Positions 55,692 through 63,438 of a stretch of 64,000 bases of DNA are shown here, one piece after another. This DNA is from Pseudomonas sp. CCC3.1 (GTDB lineage: Bacteria > Pseudomonadota > Gammaproteobacteria > Pseudomonadales > Pseudomonadaceae): contig NZ_CP133778.1 of NCBI RefSeq assembly GCF_034347405.1, positions 2,976,001 to 3,040,000 of the forward strand. Direction: 5' to 3'. The notes under the pieces were generated by a model. The model searched no databases, was not told the origin of the DNA, and worked only from the letters and a program-made list of their open reading frames with translations. Both the position numbers and the translations under genes were made by a program. Within the stretch, counting starts at the first letter, position 1, and each line of letters begins with the position of its first letter.

Positions 55692-55857
55692 CACATGCTC
55701 CATTTCCAGAAAACCTGTACGGCTTGGAGTGCAGTTTGCCAATCCGGTTCGTTTTTAATCCAGCGAGCATGCAATACACGAAGAGTTAAATGTCACATCT
55801 TGTTGCCGGACGGCGGCAACGGCCAGTTAACACCGCCCTGAAGTTGCCCCGCCCTGA

Positions 55858-56370
55858 TCAGTCGTCGGTTTCAGGCCCGATAACGATCACGGTCGACTGC
55901 CTGGCCTCTTCCAGCAAGGCTTGGCGGCAAACCTGGTAACAGTCCTCGATATGGCCGTTGCCGACCATTCTCATCACCCCAAAGCTGATGGTCGCAGCCA
56001 CCGCCTGCCCCACAAACGGGACGAAGCGAACCACTGACTTGGTCGCCACTTTGGTGCCCATTTTTTTCACCAATGACATGACAAGCGTGCGGCTGATGAA
56101 CTTGCCGATCACTTCACTGCCAATGCTGCTGACCGCCACCACAATCAAACGCTTTGAGCGCGAGTCCATCTGCTCGATTTGATGCGGGGTCAGACCGAAC
56201 TTGCTGTTGATCGCGGGCAGCATCTCCACCAGCAACGCCACGTCGGTGCCCAGATCAAGGCCCGGCAACGGGATAGCCGCAGCCCCAGCCGAAACGGCCG
56301 AGCGTTTGGTGACCATGGACTTACATTCGTCACGAATGCGATCAAGCTCGGCTAATGACCTGATTAACAT
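55858..56370 (-). CDS. Hypothetical protein with membrane-active glycine-rich segments (DUF697/EcsC-like appearance)
   Basis: 170 residues from ATG 56370 (GGGGA six bases upstream; the longer frame starts with TTG). The N-terminal helix is LAELDRIRDECKSMVTKRSA. Then come AGAAAIPLPGLDLGTDVALLVEMLP and a region with hydrophobic helices FVPFVGQAVAATISFGVMRMVG. The short motif LTPHQIEQMDSRSKRLI and the double hydrophobic hairpin recall DUF697 proteins of the YcjF/GTPase-associated type. I am not certain. It stands alone. Confidence 0.6.
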   Translation of the reverse strand: MLIRSLAELDRIRDECKSMVTKRSAVSAGAAAIPLPGLDLGTDVALLVEMLPAINSKFGLTPHQIEQMDSRSKRLIVVAVSSIGSEVIGKFISRTLVMSLVKKMGTKVATKSVVRFVPFVGQAVAATISFGVMRMVGNGHIEDCYQVCRQALLEEARQSTVIVIGPETDD

Positions 56371-56566
56371 AAGATTCCCCAACAAAAAGAGATAAAACGA
56401 AGGCAGTCTACTACGTCATCCGGCCGCACAATGCGGTCAGGTTTTTATGTAGAGGGCGAGCAGCGCAGGAAATTCAAGAAAAGTGCCGATGTTTTTGGCT
56501 CGAGCGAGCGTTCAGGCCGACAGAGGAAGGAGCCTGCACTTGAGGAAAGTGCAGGCTGAGAGGATG

Positions 56567-56881
56567 TCAGACGTCTTTTTTGACCTTGCTCCACTCTTCT
56601 TTCAGCTTTTGCACAAAGCCTGTGCTCTTGTCTTTCTCGCAAGCAGTGACCACCAGCGGGGTGATTTTTGCAACGCCATCAACGTCCAGCACAGCATCTT
56701 CTACCTTGCCGCTTTTGTTGACGGCTTCGCCCAAGCCCACAGCGGTAGGTCGGAAGCTTTCATCGATGGCCAGAAAATCGGCGCAAGTCCACTTCGAGAC
56801 GGGTTGTTTGGCATCCGCCTGAGCCAAGGTCGACATCGCTACCAAACCGGCTGCGCCAATCATCAGAATGTGCTTTTTCAT
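56567..56881 (-). CDS. hdeA: Acid-stress chaperone HdeA
   Basis: 104 residues. A Sec signal ends about LAQADA (residue 24). The mature part matches HdeA: KPVSKWTCADFLAIDESFRPTAVGLGEAV, EDAVLDVDGVAKITPLVVTACEKDK and the C-terminal KEEWSKVKKDV. C33 and C81 should form the conserved disulfide. HdeA dimers unfold below pH 3 and keep periplasmic proteins soluble. No hdeB is adjacent. Upstream is a 287-bp AT-rich promoter region. Confidence 0.9.
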   Translation of the reverse strand: MKKHILMIGAAGLVAMSTLAQADAKQPVSKWTCADFLAIDESFRPTAVGLGEAVNKSGKVEDAVLDVDGVAKITPLVVTACEKDKSTGFVQKLKEEWSKVKKDV

Positions 56882-57168
56882 ATGAATATTTCCCTATTTT
56901 CAAAGATGAAAGTTACGTGTGTTCTGCCGCCGAAAACCATAGGTTCCGATACCGAATCTGTCAAACCGATGGCCATTAATACTGCCTAAAACCCATATAA
57001 AACAAAGCACTGGAAAGCCGATAAAACAATCCATTAATAGTTGCCAAGCACCGTTAAACCGGCAACTAAATAATCACCCGATTTAATAATTAAACGGCCT
57101 CTACCTCTCCACGGGCTCACACCTTCAATATAAAAGCCAAACACTATTAAAGGCGTGAACCTGAAGGG
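56882..57168. other. AT-rich intergenic region upstream of hdeA
   Basis: 287 bp holding the hdeA promoter (minus strand) and the 3' side of the dehydrogenase gene. Locally low GC. I see no gene, repeat or hairpin of note. Confidence 0.5.
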
Positions 57169-58206
57169 TTATTGAGTCAGGATCACCTTCATGGCTTTTT
57201 CCTTGGCCGCATTACCAAACACTTCGTACGCCTTAAGAATGTCGTTCAGCTCAAAGCGATGCGTGATGAGCTGCCCCGCATCAATCTTGCCCGACTGCAG
57301 TGTCTTCAACAGCATGGGTGTGGTGTTGGTATTCACCAGGCCGGTCGAGATAGTGACGTTCTGGATCCACAGCTTTTCGAGGTGCAGTTCAACGCTTTTG
57401 CCATGCACACCGACGTTAGCAATACTGCCACCTGGTGCAATCACCGATTGGCATGTGTCAAAGGAAGCGGGAATGCCCACGGCTTCAATAGCCACATCGA
57501 CACCCACACCGTCAGTCAACTCGAAAATCCGCTCAACGGCATTCTCTGTATTGATATCGATGACATCCGTGGCCCCAAACCGCTTGGCAACTTCAAGCCG
57601 GTTGGCGTCACCGTCCACCACGATCAAGGTCGCAGGCGAGTAAAACTGTGCCGTCAACAAAGCAGCCATGCCTACCGGCCCTGCCCCCACAATCACCACA
57701 CTGTCGCCCGGTTTGACTTTGCCCGCCAGAACGCCAATCTCAAAACCGGTTGGCAAAATATCGCTCAACATGACCAGCGCTTCTTCATCGGCACCCGCAG
57801 GGACCGGGTACAAGCTGTTATCCGCGTGAGGAATACGCACATATTGGGCTTGGGTGCCGTCGATCAAATGCCCCAAGATCCAGCCGCCATCGGCGCAGTG
57901 CGAGTACATTTGACGGCGACAATTGGCACAACTGCCGCACGAGGTGATACAAGAAATCAGCACATGGTCGCCGGCTTTAAAGTTGCGAACCGCAGAGCCC
58001 ACTTCTTCTACGATCCCTACCCCTTCATGCCCTAAAACCCTGCCCGCCGTGACCTCAGGCACATCGCCCTTGAGAATATGCAAATCAGTGCCGCAAATAG
58101 TGGTGTGCACAATGCGGATAATGGCGTCGGTGGGTTTATCGACGACTGGTTTTGGGATCTCGGCCCAGTCTTTTTTGCCGGGGCCCTGATAGGTGAGCGC
58201 TTTCAT
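57169..58206 (-). CDS. Zinc-dependent alcohol dehydrogenase
   Basis: 345 residues. The catalytic zinc ligands are C38 (TTICGTDLH), H60 and E61 (LGHEGVG). The structural zinc cysteines C90, C93, C96 and C104 lie in SCGSCANCRRQMYSHC. The nucleotide fold is GDSVVIVGAGPVGMAALLTAQFY (about 167-189), followed by VVDGDANRLEVAKRFGATD, which suggests NAD preference. The closest look is to the alcohol/sorbitol dehydrogenase-type proteins of 345 residues in pseudomonads. Single gene; TetR-type repressor gene downstream on the same strand is separated by 209 bp. Confidence 0.92.
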   Translation of the reverse strand: MKALTYQGPGKKDWAEIPKPVVDKPTDAIIRIVHTTICGTDLHILKGDVPEVTAGRVLGHEGVGIVEEVGSAVRNFKAGDHVLISCITSCGSCANCRRQMYSHCADGGWILGHLIDGTQAQYVRIPHADNSLYPVPAGADEEALVMLSDILPTGFEIGVLAGKVKPGDSVVIVGAGPVGMAALLTAQFYSPATLIVVDGDANRLEVAKRFGATDVIDINTENAVERIFELTDGVGVDVAIEAVGIPASFDTCQSVIAPGGSIANVGVHGKSVELHLEKLWIQNVTISTGLVNTNTTPMLLKTLQSGKIDAGQLITHRFELNDILKAYEVFGNAAKEKAMKVILTQ

Positions 58207-58415
58207 GACAGCCTTCCTTTAGCAGTTCAAGAATCAGCAGCGGCTACCAATCAGTACTCCGTGACCAGCAGCCCTCAAATTACTTGAAGCAGTTAAGCAG
58301 CCTTTTACTGAAGCGCTCTTGTTGCAGGTCAAAAAATGCCTGTAACCGACAGGCAGCAGGCCGTTATTGAATCAACCACGGCAGAGGTTTTTAGCTGTTC
58401 ATCGAACCAGAAAGA

Positions 58416-58973
58416 TTACTTAGCCGACGCCCTGTGGCACAGCAGCGCTACCATTTCTCTCGCCGCCGACAGCCGTTCTGGCGATATGCCACTCACTTGT
58501 GTCGCAACAATCAGACCCTCGCCAATGATAAAGAGTTGCAATGCAACCTGAGGCGATTGATTTAAACCTGCTTGCGAACAAACACCCTCCAAGTAAGCCA
58601 GTACTTCTTTTTTGTGCTGACTGGCCAACAAGTGAGGGGCTGCGGCATGAGCACTGTATTCGGCTGAGGCATTGATAAAAGCACAGCCATTAAAGCCTGA
58701 CGACTCAACCCAGTTCGCAATGTAGTCAATGTAGGCCTGCGGCTGCTCCAGTGCCGGCGCTGACTCTACGGCGTTTCGCATCTGGCCCATAAACTCCACA
58801 TGACGCAGTTGCAAAGCCGCTTCAACCAAGTGCTCCTTGCTTGGAAAATGCCGATACAAGGTCTTTTTGGTAACGCCTGCCACCTGACTCAACTGTTCCA
58901 CCCCTGAGGCATGAAACCCCTGCTGATAGAACAACGCCAGCGCTGCCCTGGTGATCACATCTGAAGTGCTCAT
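58416..58973 (-). CDS. TetR-family transcriptional repressor
   Basis: 185 residues. The N-terminal HTH is LFYQQGFHASGVEQLSQVAGVTKKTLYRHFPSKEHLVEAAL (about 14-54). The C-terminal ligand domain resembles the TetR_C/YxaF-like type (GCAFINASAEYS). It is divergent from the HPP-family membrane gene, with two operator-like palindromes in the 103-bp gap. It is therefore expected to repress both itself and that gene. Ligand unknown. Confidence 0.9.
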   Translation of the reverse strand: MSTSDVITRAALALFYQQGFHASGVEQLSQVAGVTKKTLYRHFPSKEHLVEAALQLRHVEFMGQMRNAVESAPALEQPQAYIDYIANWVESSGFNGCAFINASAEYSAHAAAPHLLASQHKKEVLAYLEGVCSQAGLNQSPQVALQLFIIGEGLIVATQVSGISPERLSAAREMVALLCHRASAK

Positions 58974-59009
58974 GACGCCATCCCTTTCAAGTAAGTACGC
59001 CGAGTGTAT

Positions 59010-59043
59010 ACCGAACGGTTGACTTGCAGGTAAACCGATCGGT
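59010..59043. promoter_or_regulatory. Twin TetR-type operators between tetR and the HPP gene
   Basis: ACCGAACGGT (59010-59019) and the perfect palindrome ACCGATCGGT (59034-59043) are spaced 24 bp centre to centre. They lie exactly in the divergent promoter gap, the usual arrangement for TetR repressors of the ACCGnnCGGT class. Confidence 0.7.
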
Positions 59044-59076
59044 ATCCTTGTGCAACATCCTCAGCGAGTCACTGCT

Positions 59077-59577
59077 ATGCCTATCATTCGTCTGCCTAAA
59101 TCAAGCGCACCGCCAGCGCCTAGCCTGCGATTCAGCGCTATTTCATTTATGGGTGTAGTCATGGCCATTGGCGCAACAGGCTGGCTTAGCCTGATTAGCG
59201 GGACACCTTGGTTGATGGCCTCTTTTGGCGCCAGTTGCGTGCTTGCCTTCGGCGTGCCTGACTCACCCTTGGCCCAGCCACGCAGCATTATTGGCGGGCA
59301 CCTCATTTCTACAGTGGTCGGGTTAGCGGTGTTACACACGCTGGGTAATGAATGGTGGGCTTGCGCACTGGCCGTGGGGCTGGCGTTGGTTGCCATGCAG
59401 CAAACACGCACAGTGCATGCCCCCGCTGGAGCCAACCCGTTGGTCGTTATCACAGCCGGTGCGCCCTGGAGCTTTTTGATCACACCCGTATTGGTCGGCT
59501 CAATCGTGATAGTTGCCATTGCTGTGTGCCTGAACAACGCACGCAACAAGGGCAGCTATCCCAAATATTGGCTTTAA
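59077..59577 (+). CDS. HPP family membrane protein
   Basis: 166 residues from ATG 59077. Four membrane segments are visible, with the family motif LMASFGASCVLAFGVPDSPLAQPRSIIGGHLIS (about 48-80) and HAPAGANPLVVITAG. Some HPP-family members move nitrite in plastids; the role in bacteria is not well defined. It is divergent from tetR and probably its main target. A 59-codon overlap with other frames is ignored. Its stop is 11 bp before the convergent DUF2798 gene stop. Confidence 0.88.
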   Translation: MPIIRLPKSSAPPAPSLRFSAISFMGVVMAIGATGWLSLISGTPWLMASFGASCVLAFGVPDSPLAQPRSIIGGHLISTVVGLAVLHTLGNEWWACALAVGLALVAMQQTRTVHAPAGANPLVVITAGAPWSFLITPVLVGSIVIVAIAVCLNNARNKGSYPKYWL

Positions 59578-59588
59578 AACAACACCGT

Positions 59589-59864
59589 TTAACGATGCGG
59601 ATGAACCGTCATGGTTACAAGCCTGACAACGATGGGACGCACCACAAGAATGCACAGGAAAGCGACAGGCATCGCCAGCCGATAGGCATTCAACGTATTG
59701 CTTAGGTAATCCGCATCAATCCCAGTGTTTGCGGCCGTAATGACCAGCGACATCAAAAAGGCCATGATGGCGGACATGTAAAACGCAAAGACATACGGAG
59801 ATGTTCGAACGGAAAGCCGTGGCCGGCTAGACAACAGGGTGTTTGAGGTGTTTTTAGAGTCCAT
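59589..59864 (-). CDS. DUF2798 small membrane protein
   Basis: 91 residues from ATG 59864, with AAGG six bases upstream; a longer frame lacks a site. Two membrane helices are visible: YVFAFYMSAIMAFLMSLVITAANTG and AYRLAMPVAFLCILVVRPIVVRLV, with the linker TGIDADYLSNTLNAY typical of DUF2798. It is divergent from the following lysR gene over 131 bp, so it is the likely target of that regulator. Confidence 0.85.
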   Translation of the reverse strand: MDSKNTSNTLLSSRPRLSVRTSPYVFAFYMSAIMAFLMSLVITAANTGIDADYLSNTLNAYRLAMPVAFLCILVVRPIVVRLVTMTVHPHR

Positions 59865-59995
59865 TTCAGGCCTTTTGAGTCTTTGTTTTTCGGGGAAGCT
59901 CCACCATAACAAGATCAAAAACACTGAACTAGACGGCCATTTCCAGTTTGTTTATAAAGCAGATCTTACGAATACATTTATTTGGGGATCAAAAC

Positions 59996-60913
59996 ATGGA
60001 TCTGTTCGCGGCAATTACCAGCTTTATCAAAGTGGTTGAAGCGGGTTCTATCGCAGGGGCCGCAAAAAACCTGGGCATCAGTGCCGCCGCCGTCAGTCAG
60101 ACCCTCAATCGCCTGGAAACACACCTGGGAACGCGTCTGCTGCAACGTACCACCCGTAGCATGGCGCTCACCGAAAACGGTGCGGTGTATTACGCAAAAG
60201 TGCAGCACATCGCTTCGGATCTGGAGTCCGCGCACAGAGCCATCAGCCACAACGATGCCGAGTTTCAAGGACGACTTTGCATCGCATCGACCACAGCTTT
60301 TGGCCGACACGTACTGGCGCCTCTGATTGCAGGCTTCGCGACACGCTACCCGCGCCTGACAATCGAACTCAGCACCACCGACAATAGAATCAATCACATC
60401 CAGGACGGCATAGACCTAAGCCTGCGCATCAAGCCACAACTGGAAGACGCAATCATTGCGCGCAAAATCGCATCAGTACCGTTTATCGTCTGCGCCTCCC
60501 CCGCTTACCTCGAACGCGCTGGCTGGCCCAGTTCCCCCGAAGAACTGCAACAACACGCCTGCCTTGGGTTTCGCTACCCTCTGGACGGACGATTTCTGCG
60601 CTGGGGGTTTTTCAACAATGGGCAACACTATTACGCGGCACTCAACATAACGGCTATCAGCGACGACATCGATGCCCTCGCACAGATGGCCGTACACGGT
60701 GCAGGCATTGCGCGCGTGGCTGAATACATCGCAGCGCCGTACATTGAATCGGGCCAACTGATCCCTCTGCTGCACAGCCATGCGCCGACAGAATCCGGGG
60801 CTGAGCCCCTCGACATCTATGCCTGCGTGCAAGATCGCGCTGCCATGACCCCAAAAGTGAACGCCTTCATCAACTACCTGACCGAACACCTGAAAATGCG
60901 CTGGCCTGGATAA
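59996..60913 (+). CDS. LysR-family transcriptional regulator
   Basis: 305 residues from ATG 59996, with GGGGA eight bases upstream; an in-frame extension of 16 codons is not needed. HTH: FIKVVEAGSIAGAAKNLGISAAAVSQTLNRLETHLG (about 10-45), then TTRSMALTENGAVYY. The effector domain runs to AQMAVHGAGIARVAEYIA. CrgA/DhcR-like type. It is divergent from the DUF2798 gene. Target likely the divergent gene and itself. Confidence 0.9.
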   Translation: MDLFAAITSFIKVVEAGSIAGAAKNLGISAAAVSQTLNRLETHLGTRLLQRTTRSMALTENGAVYYAKVQHIASDLESAHRAISHNDAEFQGRLCIASTTAFGRHVLAPLIAGFATRYPRLTIELSTTDNRINHIQDGIDLSLRIKPQLEDAIIARKIASVPFIVCASPAYLERAGWPSSPEELQQHACLGFRYPLDGRFLRWGFFNNGQHYYAALNITAISDDIDALAQMAVHGAGIARVAEYIAAPYIESGQLIPLLHSHAPTESGAEPLDIYACVQDRAAMTPKVNAFINYLTEHLKMRWPG

Positions 60914-61954
60914 CTATTTTGACGGTATTTGAATGCTCAGTTCATTCACGCCTTAACCCGCTGAAATCTCACATATTGGTCACTGCTAATAGCATTCAAG
61001 ACTAGAGCAACTAACAGCCCTAATTAGTTGCCGCCGAACAAGCCAGACAATATATAACGTAGCTATTACACCATCACTTTGTAAAGATAGCTAAAGTCTG
61101 GATTGACACGCACCAATAAGTGTAATCTTCCGGCGCTAGCATCTGAGCAAACGATAATGTCCTTGTGAGACAGATAAAATGCAGAACAAACCAAAACGCG
61201 GTTGGGTATGGGCCTACCGCAAAATCCGCAGCTTACAATGCTCCAGACTTACCGCCATTTACAGAGCGACACTCTATGTTTTGAGAGGCGATACGGGAAC
61301 ATTTCACAGCAATATTAGTTGGCAGAAAAACCGTATTCGTCGATAAGTTCCACTAAAATCGGCCAGCCCTCACACGTAACAACATAGGCATGCAGCTATC
61401 GGCCCCATTGAAGAATGTGACGAAGCTTGACCGTGTTCGCCCCGTTTTTGCTGCTTCATACTGATGAAACCCCGTGTTTTAACGATTGCCGGCCCAGAAA
61501 AAAACCAAGCTGTGCCAGAGAAAACAGCCTCTTTCAGCCTTTAGACGCCATCGTATTTACCGAATGCTATTGGCTGACAGTCGTTATCAACGACCCTAAA
61601 AACGCTCAACTCAGATGTTTAACACTCGGTGCTTCTTGGTTAAAAACACAATTTAGTGTGTATACACTAATAAATAGCGCACACCACGCGCCTGCGCTTT
61701 TGGCTTTATAACCCTTTGAAAGCCACTATTCATTAATCGCTCTAACAGAGGCACTTTTGAGTTACTCGTACGGGATCTAAATCAATAAAACGACACAGCC
61801 ATAAATGACTACTGACAAACTATCAGTCGTCAATAACGCACTAAAAAACAGCCTTAGACCACAAAAATGCTTCATAACCTGGCGCAGATACATGTCGTAC
61901 AGGGCCTAATCGCTCAGCTCACAGGCAGGACAGGTAATGACTGACGACGAAGCG
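60914..61954. other. Gene-poor, AT-richer region
   Basis: About 1,040 bp between the lysR gene and the diguanylate cyclase gene. Apart from one candidate 55-residue frame (61179-61346) I see no supportable gene, no repeat of the REP families and no tRNA-like fold. A 95-codon frame at 61427-61711 has no plausible ribosome site or protein character. The base composition is lower in GC than the flanking genes. Confidence 0.55.
61179..61346 (+). CDS. Candidate small basic protein, 55 residues
   Basis: ATG at 61179, preceded by GAGACAGATAAA, opens a 55-codon frame ending TAA at 61346. The product begins MQNKPKRGWVWAYRKIRSLQ and ends NISWQKNRIRR. It is strongly basic, with no membrane segment and no recognised family. 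It lies in an otherwise empty region, so it may be an uncharacterised small gene or random. Support is limited to the ribosome-site-like sequence and uniform basic character. Confidence 0.35.
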   Translation: MQNKPKRGWVWAYRKIRSLQCSRLTAIYRATLYVLRGDTGTFHSNISWQKNRIRR

Positions 61955-62866
61955 TCAGGTCGAGACAATTCTGTTTTTGCCCATATTCTTAGCCTTGTAC
62001 AGGGCAAGATCGGCTCGTTTGAGCGCGTCCTCATAGGATCGGTCTTCGAGCATCATCGTTGTAACACCAATGCTCGCGGTGACGGCTGTCGCTTCCAATG
62101 AAAACCGCCCTAGCTCCTGATTGAAGCGATCATGCATACGCTCGGCGAACTGCAGAGCCTGCTCATGCCCTGTATTGGGCAGAGCAACCACAAACTCATC
62201 CCCCCCAAAGCGGCATGCCGTGTCACTTTTGCGCAGCGTCGAACGACAAATATTGGCGACCGCCTGGATCATCTCATCCCCTACGTGATGCCCCTTTGTG
62301 TCGTTGATTTGCTTGAGGTTATCCAGATCAAACATGCAGATGGAAGTCGGTATGCAAAACCGCGCTAATGACTCGTAGTGGAGCGCCAGGTCATGCTCGA
62401 GTTTTCTTCGGTTATAAAGGCCGGTCAACTGATCGGTATCACTGAGTTCCCTCAGTTTGAGCTCCAGGTTGTGCCGGGCCGAAATATTACTCGCGACCCA
62501 GAGCACCACCTCCTCGTCGTTCACGAGAAAACTCAGGGCCTGAATGCGCCCTTCAAACCAGATCGGCTCCTTGGGACCTTCATCTGGCAGCCCTTTAACA
62601 TCCTGATTACTCAGCTCGTACTCTTCCACCAGTAGCGTTTGAGAGGCCAGCGCCTTAGCAATCTGTTCGAGAAACCAGTTAGCCTTCTCAGGCTTGATCA
62701 GATCTGAAATATACAAGCCGACCAGTCCGGTCCCATCGTGGTAATAGCGCGCATCACGCCCACCAAGCACCGCAACGTATCGTCCAGTGCGCGACAAAAT
62801 AAATGCCGGATCAGGTAACGCTTCAAGGATTAAAGCCATTTGCTCAAAGCTGATCATTAAGCTCAT
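61955..62866 (-). CDS. PAS-GGDEF diguanylate cyclase
   Basis: About 303 residues from ATG 62866; an ATG at 62857 is also possible and no start has a strong ribosome site. A PAS domain occupies about 8-125 (FEQMALILEALPDPAFILSR). A helical linker follows (ARHNLELKLRELSDTDQLTGLYNRRKL). The GGDEF domain has the active motif RFGGDEFVVAL, the metal Asp in MFDLDNLKQIND and the C-terminal YKAKNMGKNRI. It makes cyclic di-GMP in the cytoplasm. An RxxD inhibitory site is not obvious. Isolated gene; the PAS ligand is unknown. Confidence 0.9.
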   Translation of the reverse strand: MSLMISFEQMALILEALPDPAFILSRTGRYVAVLGGRDARYYHDGTGLVGLYISDLIKPEKANWFLEQIAKALASQTLLVEEYELSNQDVKGLPDEGPKEPIWFEGRIQALSFLVNDEEVVLWVASNISARHNLELKLRELSDTDQLTGLYNRRKLEHDLALHYESLARFCIPTSICMFDLDNLKQINDTKGHHVGDEMIQAVANICRSTLRKSDTACRFGGDEFVVALPNTGHEQALQFAERMHDRFNQELGRFSLEATAVTASIGVTTMMLEDRSYEDALKRADLALYKAKNMGKNRIVST

Positions 62867-63082
62867 CGTCGGAACCGTAGAATGAGTGGCGAACAATGCC
62901 AACGATACCATTTAGCCATCACTCATAGAATGATTGCTCTAGCCGCAGTGACTGCCGTTCGACGCCCTTTGTCGCGAGCATCGCAGGCGCTTGAATTGGC
63001 ATGAATACATGCAGAGCGTCGGAAAAATGGCAAAGGAAAGCAGCCACAAAGGCTAATGCCAGTCAGTTAACGCACATCCCCT

Positions 63083-63418
63083 GTGGGATCGGACTTGCTC
63101 TCGATGGCTGCTGTTTTCCGCCCGACAACGAACGCAGAGTACGTAAAGCAGATGTTCGACCTTCCCAAACAAGGGACAACGATCTTCAAGTTACTCACTA
63201 TCCGGCACCGACCGCCATACAACTGTCGTCACACCTATGCGACAATGCGCGCCATGTCTGGCATGAACCCCGCATTTATTTCTCAGCAGCTTGGCCACAG
63301 CGTCCAAATGTTGCTGTCGAGTTATGCGCGATGGATCAACTCAAGCTCAGATTGGAGTGAGCTTGAAAAGCTCCAAATGGGTATCAAAATGATCCCAGCC
63401 CAAATACGCGCTTTCTAA
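63083..63418 (+). pseudogene. C-terminal remnant of a tyrosine recombinase (phage-type integrase)
   Basis: The last 70 residues match the integrase catalytic C-terminus. RPPYNCRHTYATM has the HxxR-type R-H, LGHSVQMLL has the second His region, and SYARWINSSSDWSELEKLQ contains the nucleophilic Tyr context. The first 42 residues do not resemble the integrase N-terminal or catalytic start (the first catalytic Arg and the core-binding domain are missing). This is therefore a 3' fragment of an integrase of about 350-400 residues. It ends 20 bp before ybiT and marks an old integration or deletion. Confidence 0.65.
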
Positions 63419-63438
63419 GCTATTGATAGGTAAAGTAA

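Noticed and set aside
61100..61130. TTGACA followed by TAATCT as a promoter for the 55-residue frame
   Set aside because: The spacing is only 14 bases, too short for a standard sigma-70 promoter, so it is not listed as a feature.
61427..61711. 95-codon plus-strand frame in the gene-poor region
   Set aside because: No ribosome site, no conserved-looking segments, mixed Cys/Leu composition expected by chance in AT-rich DNA.
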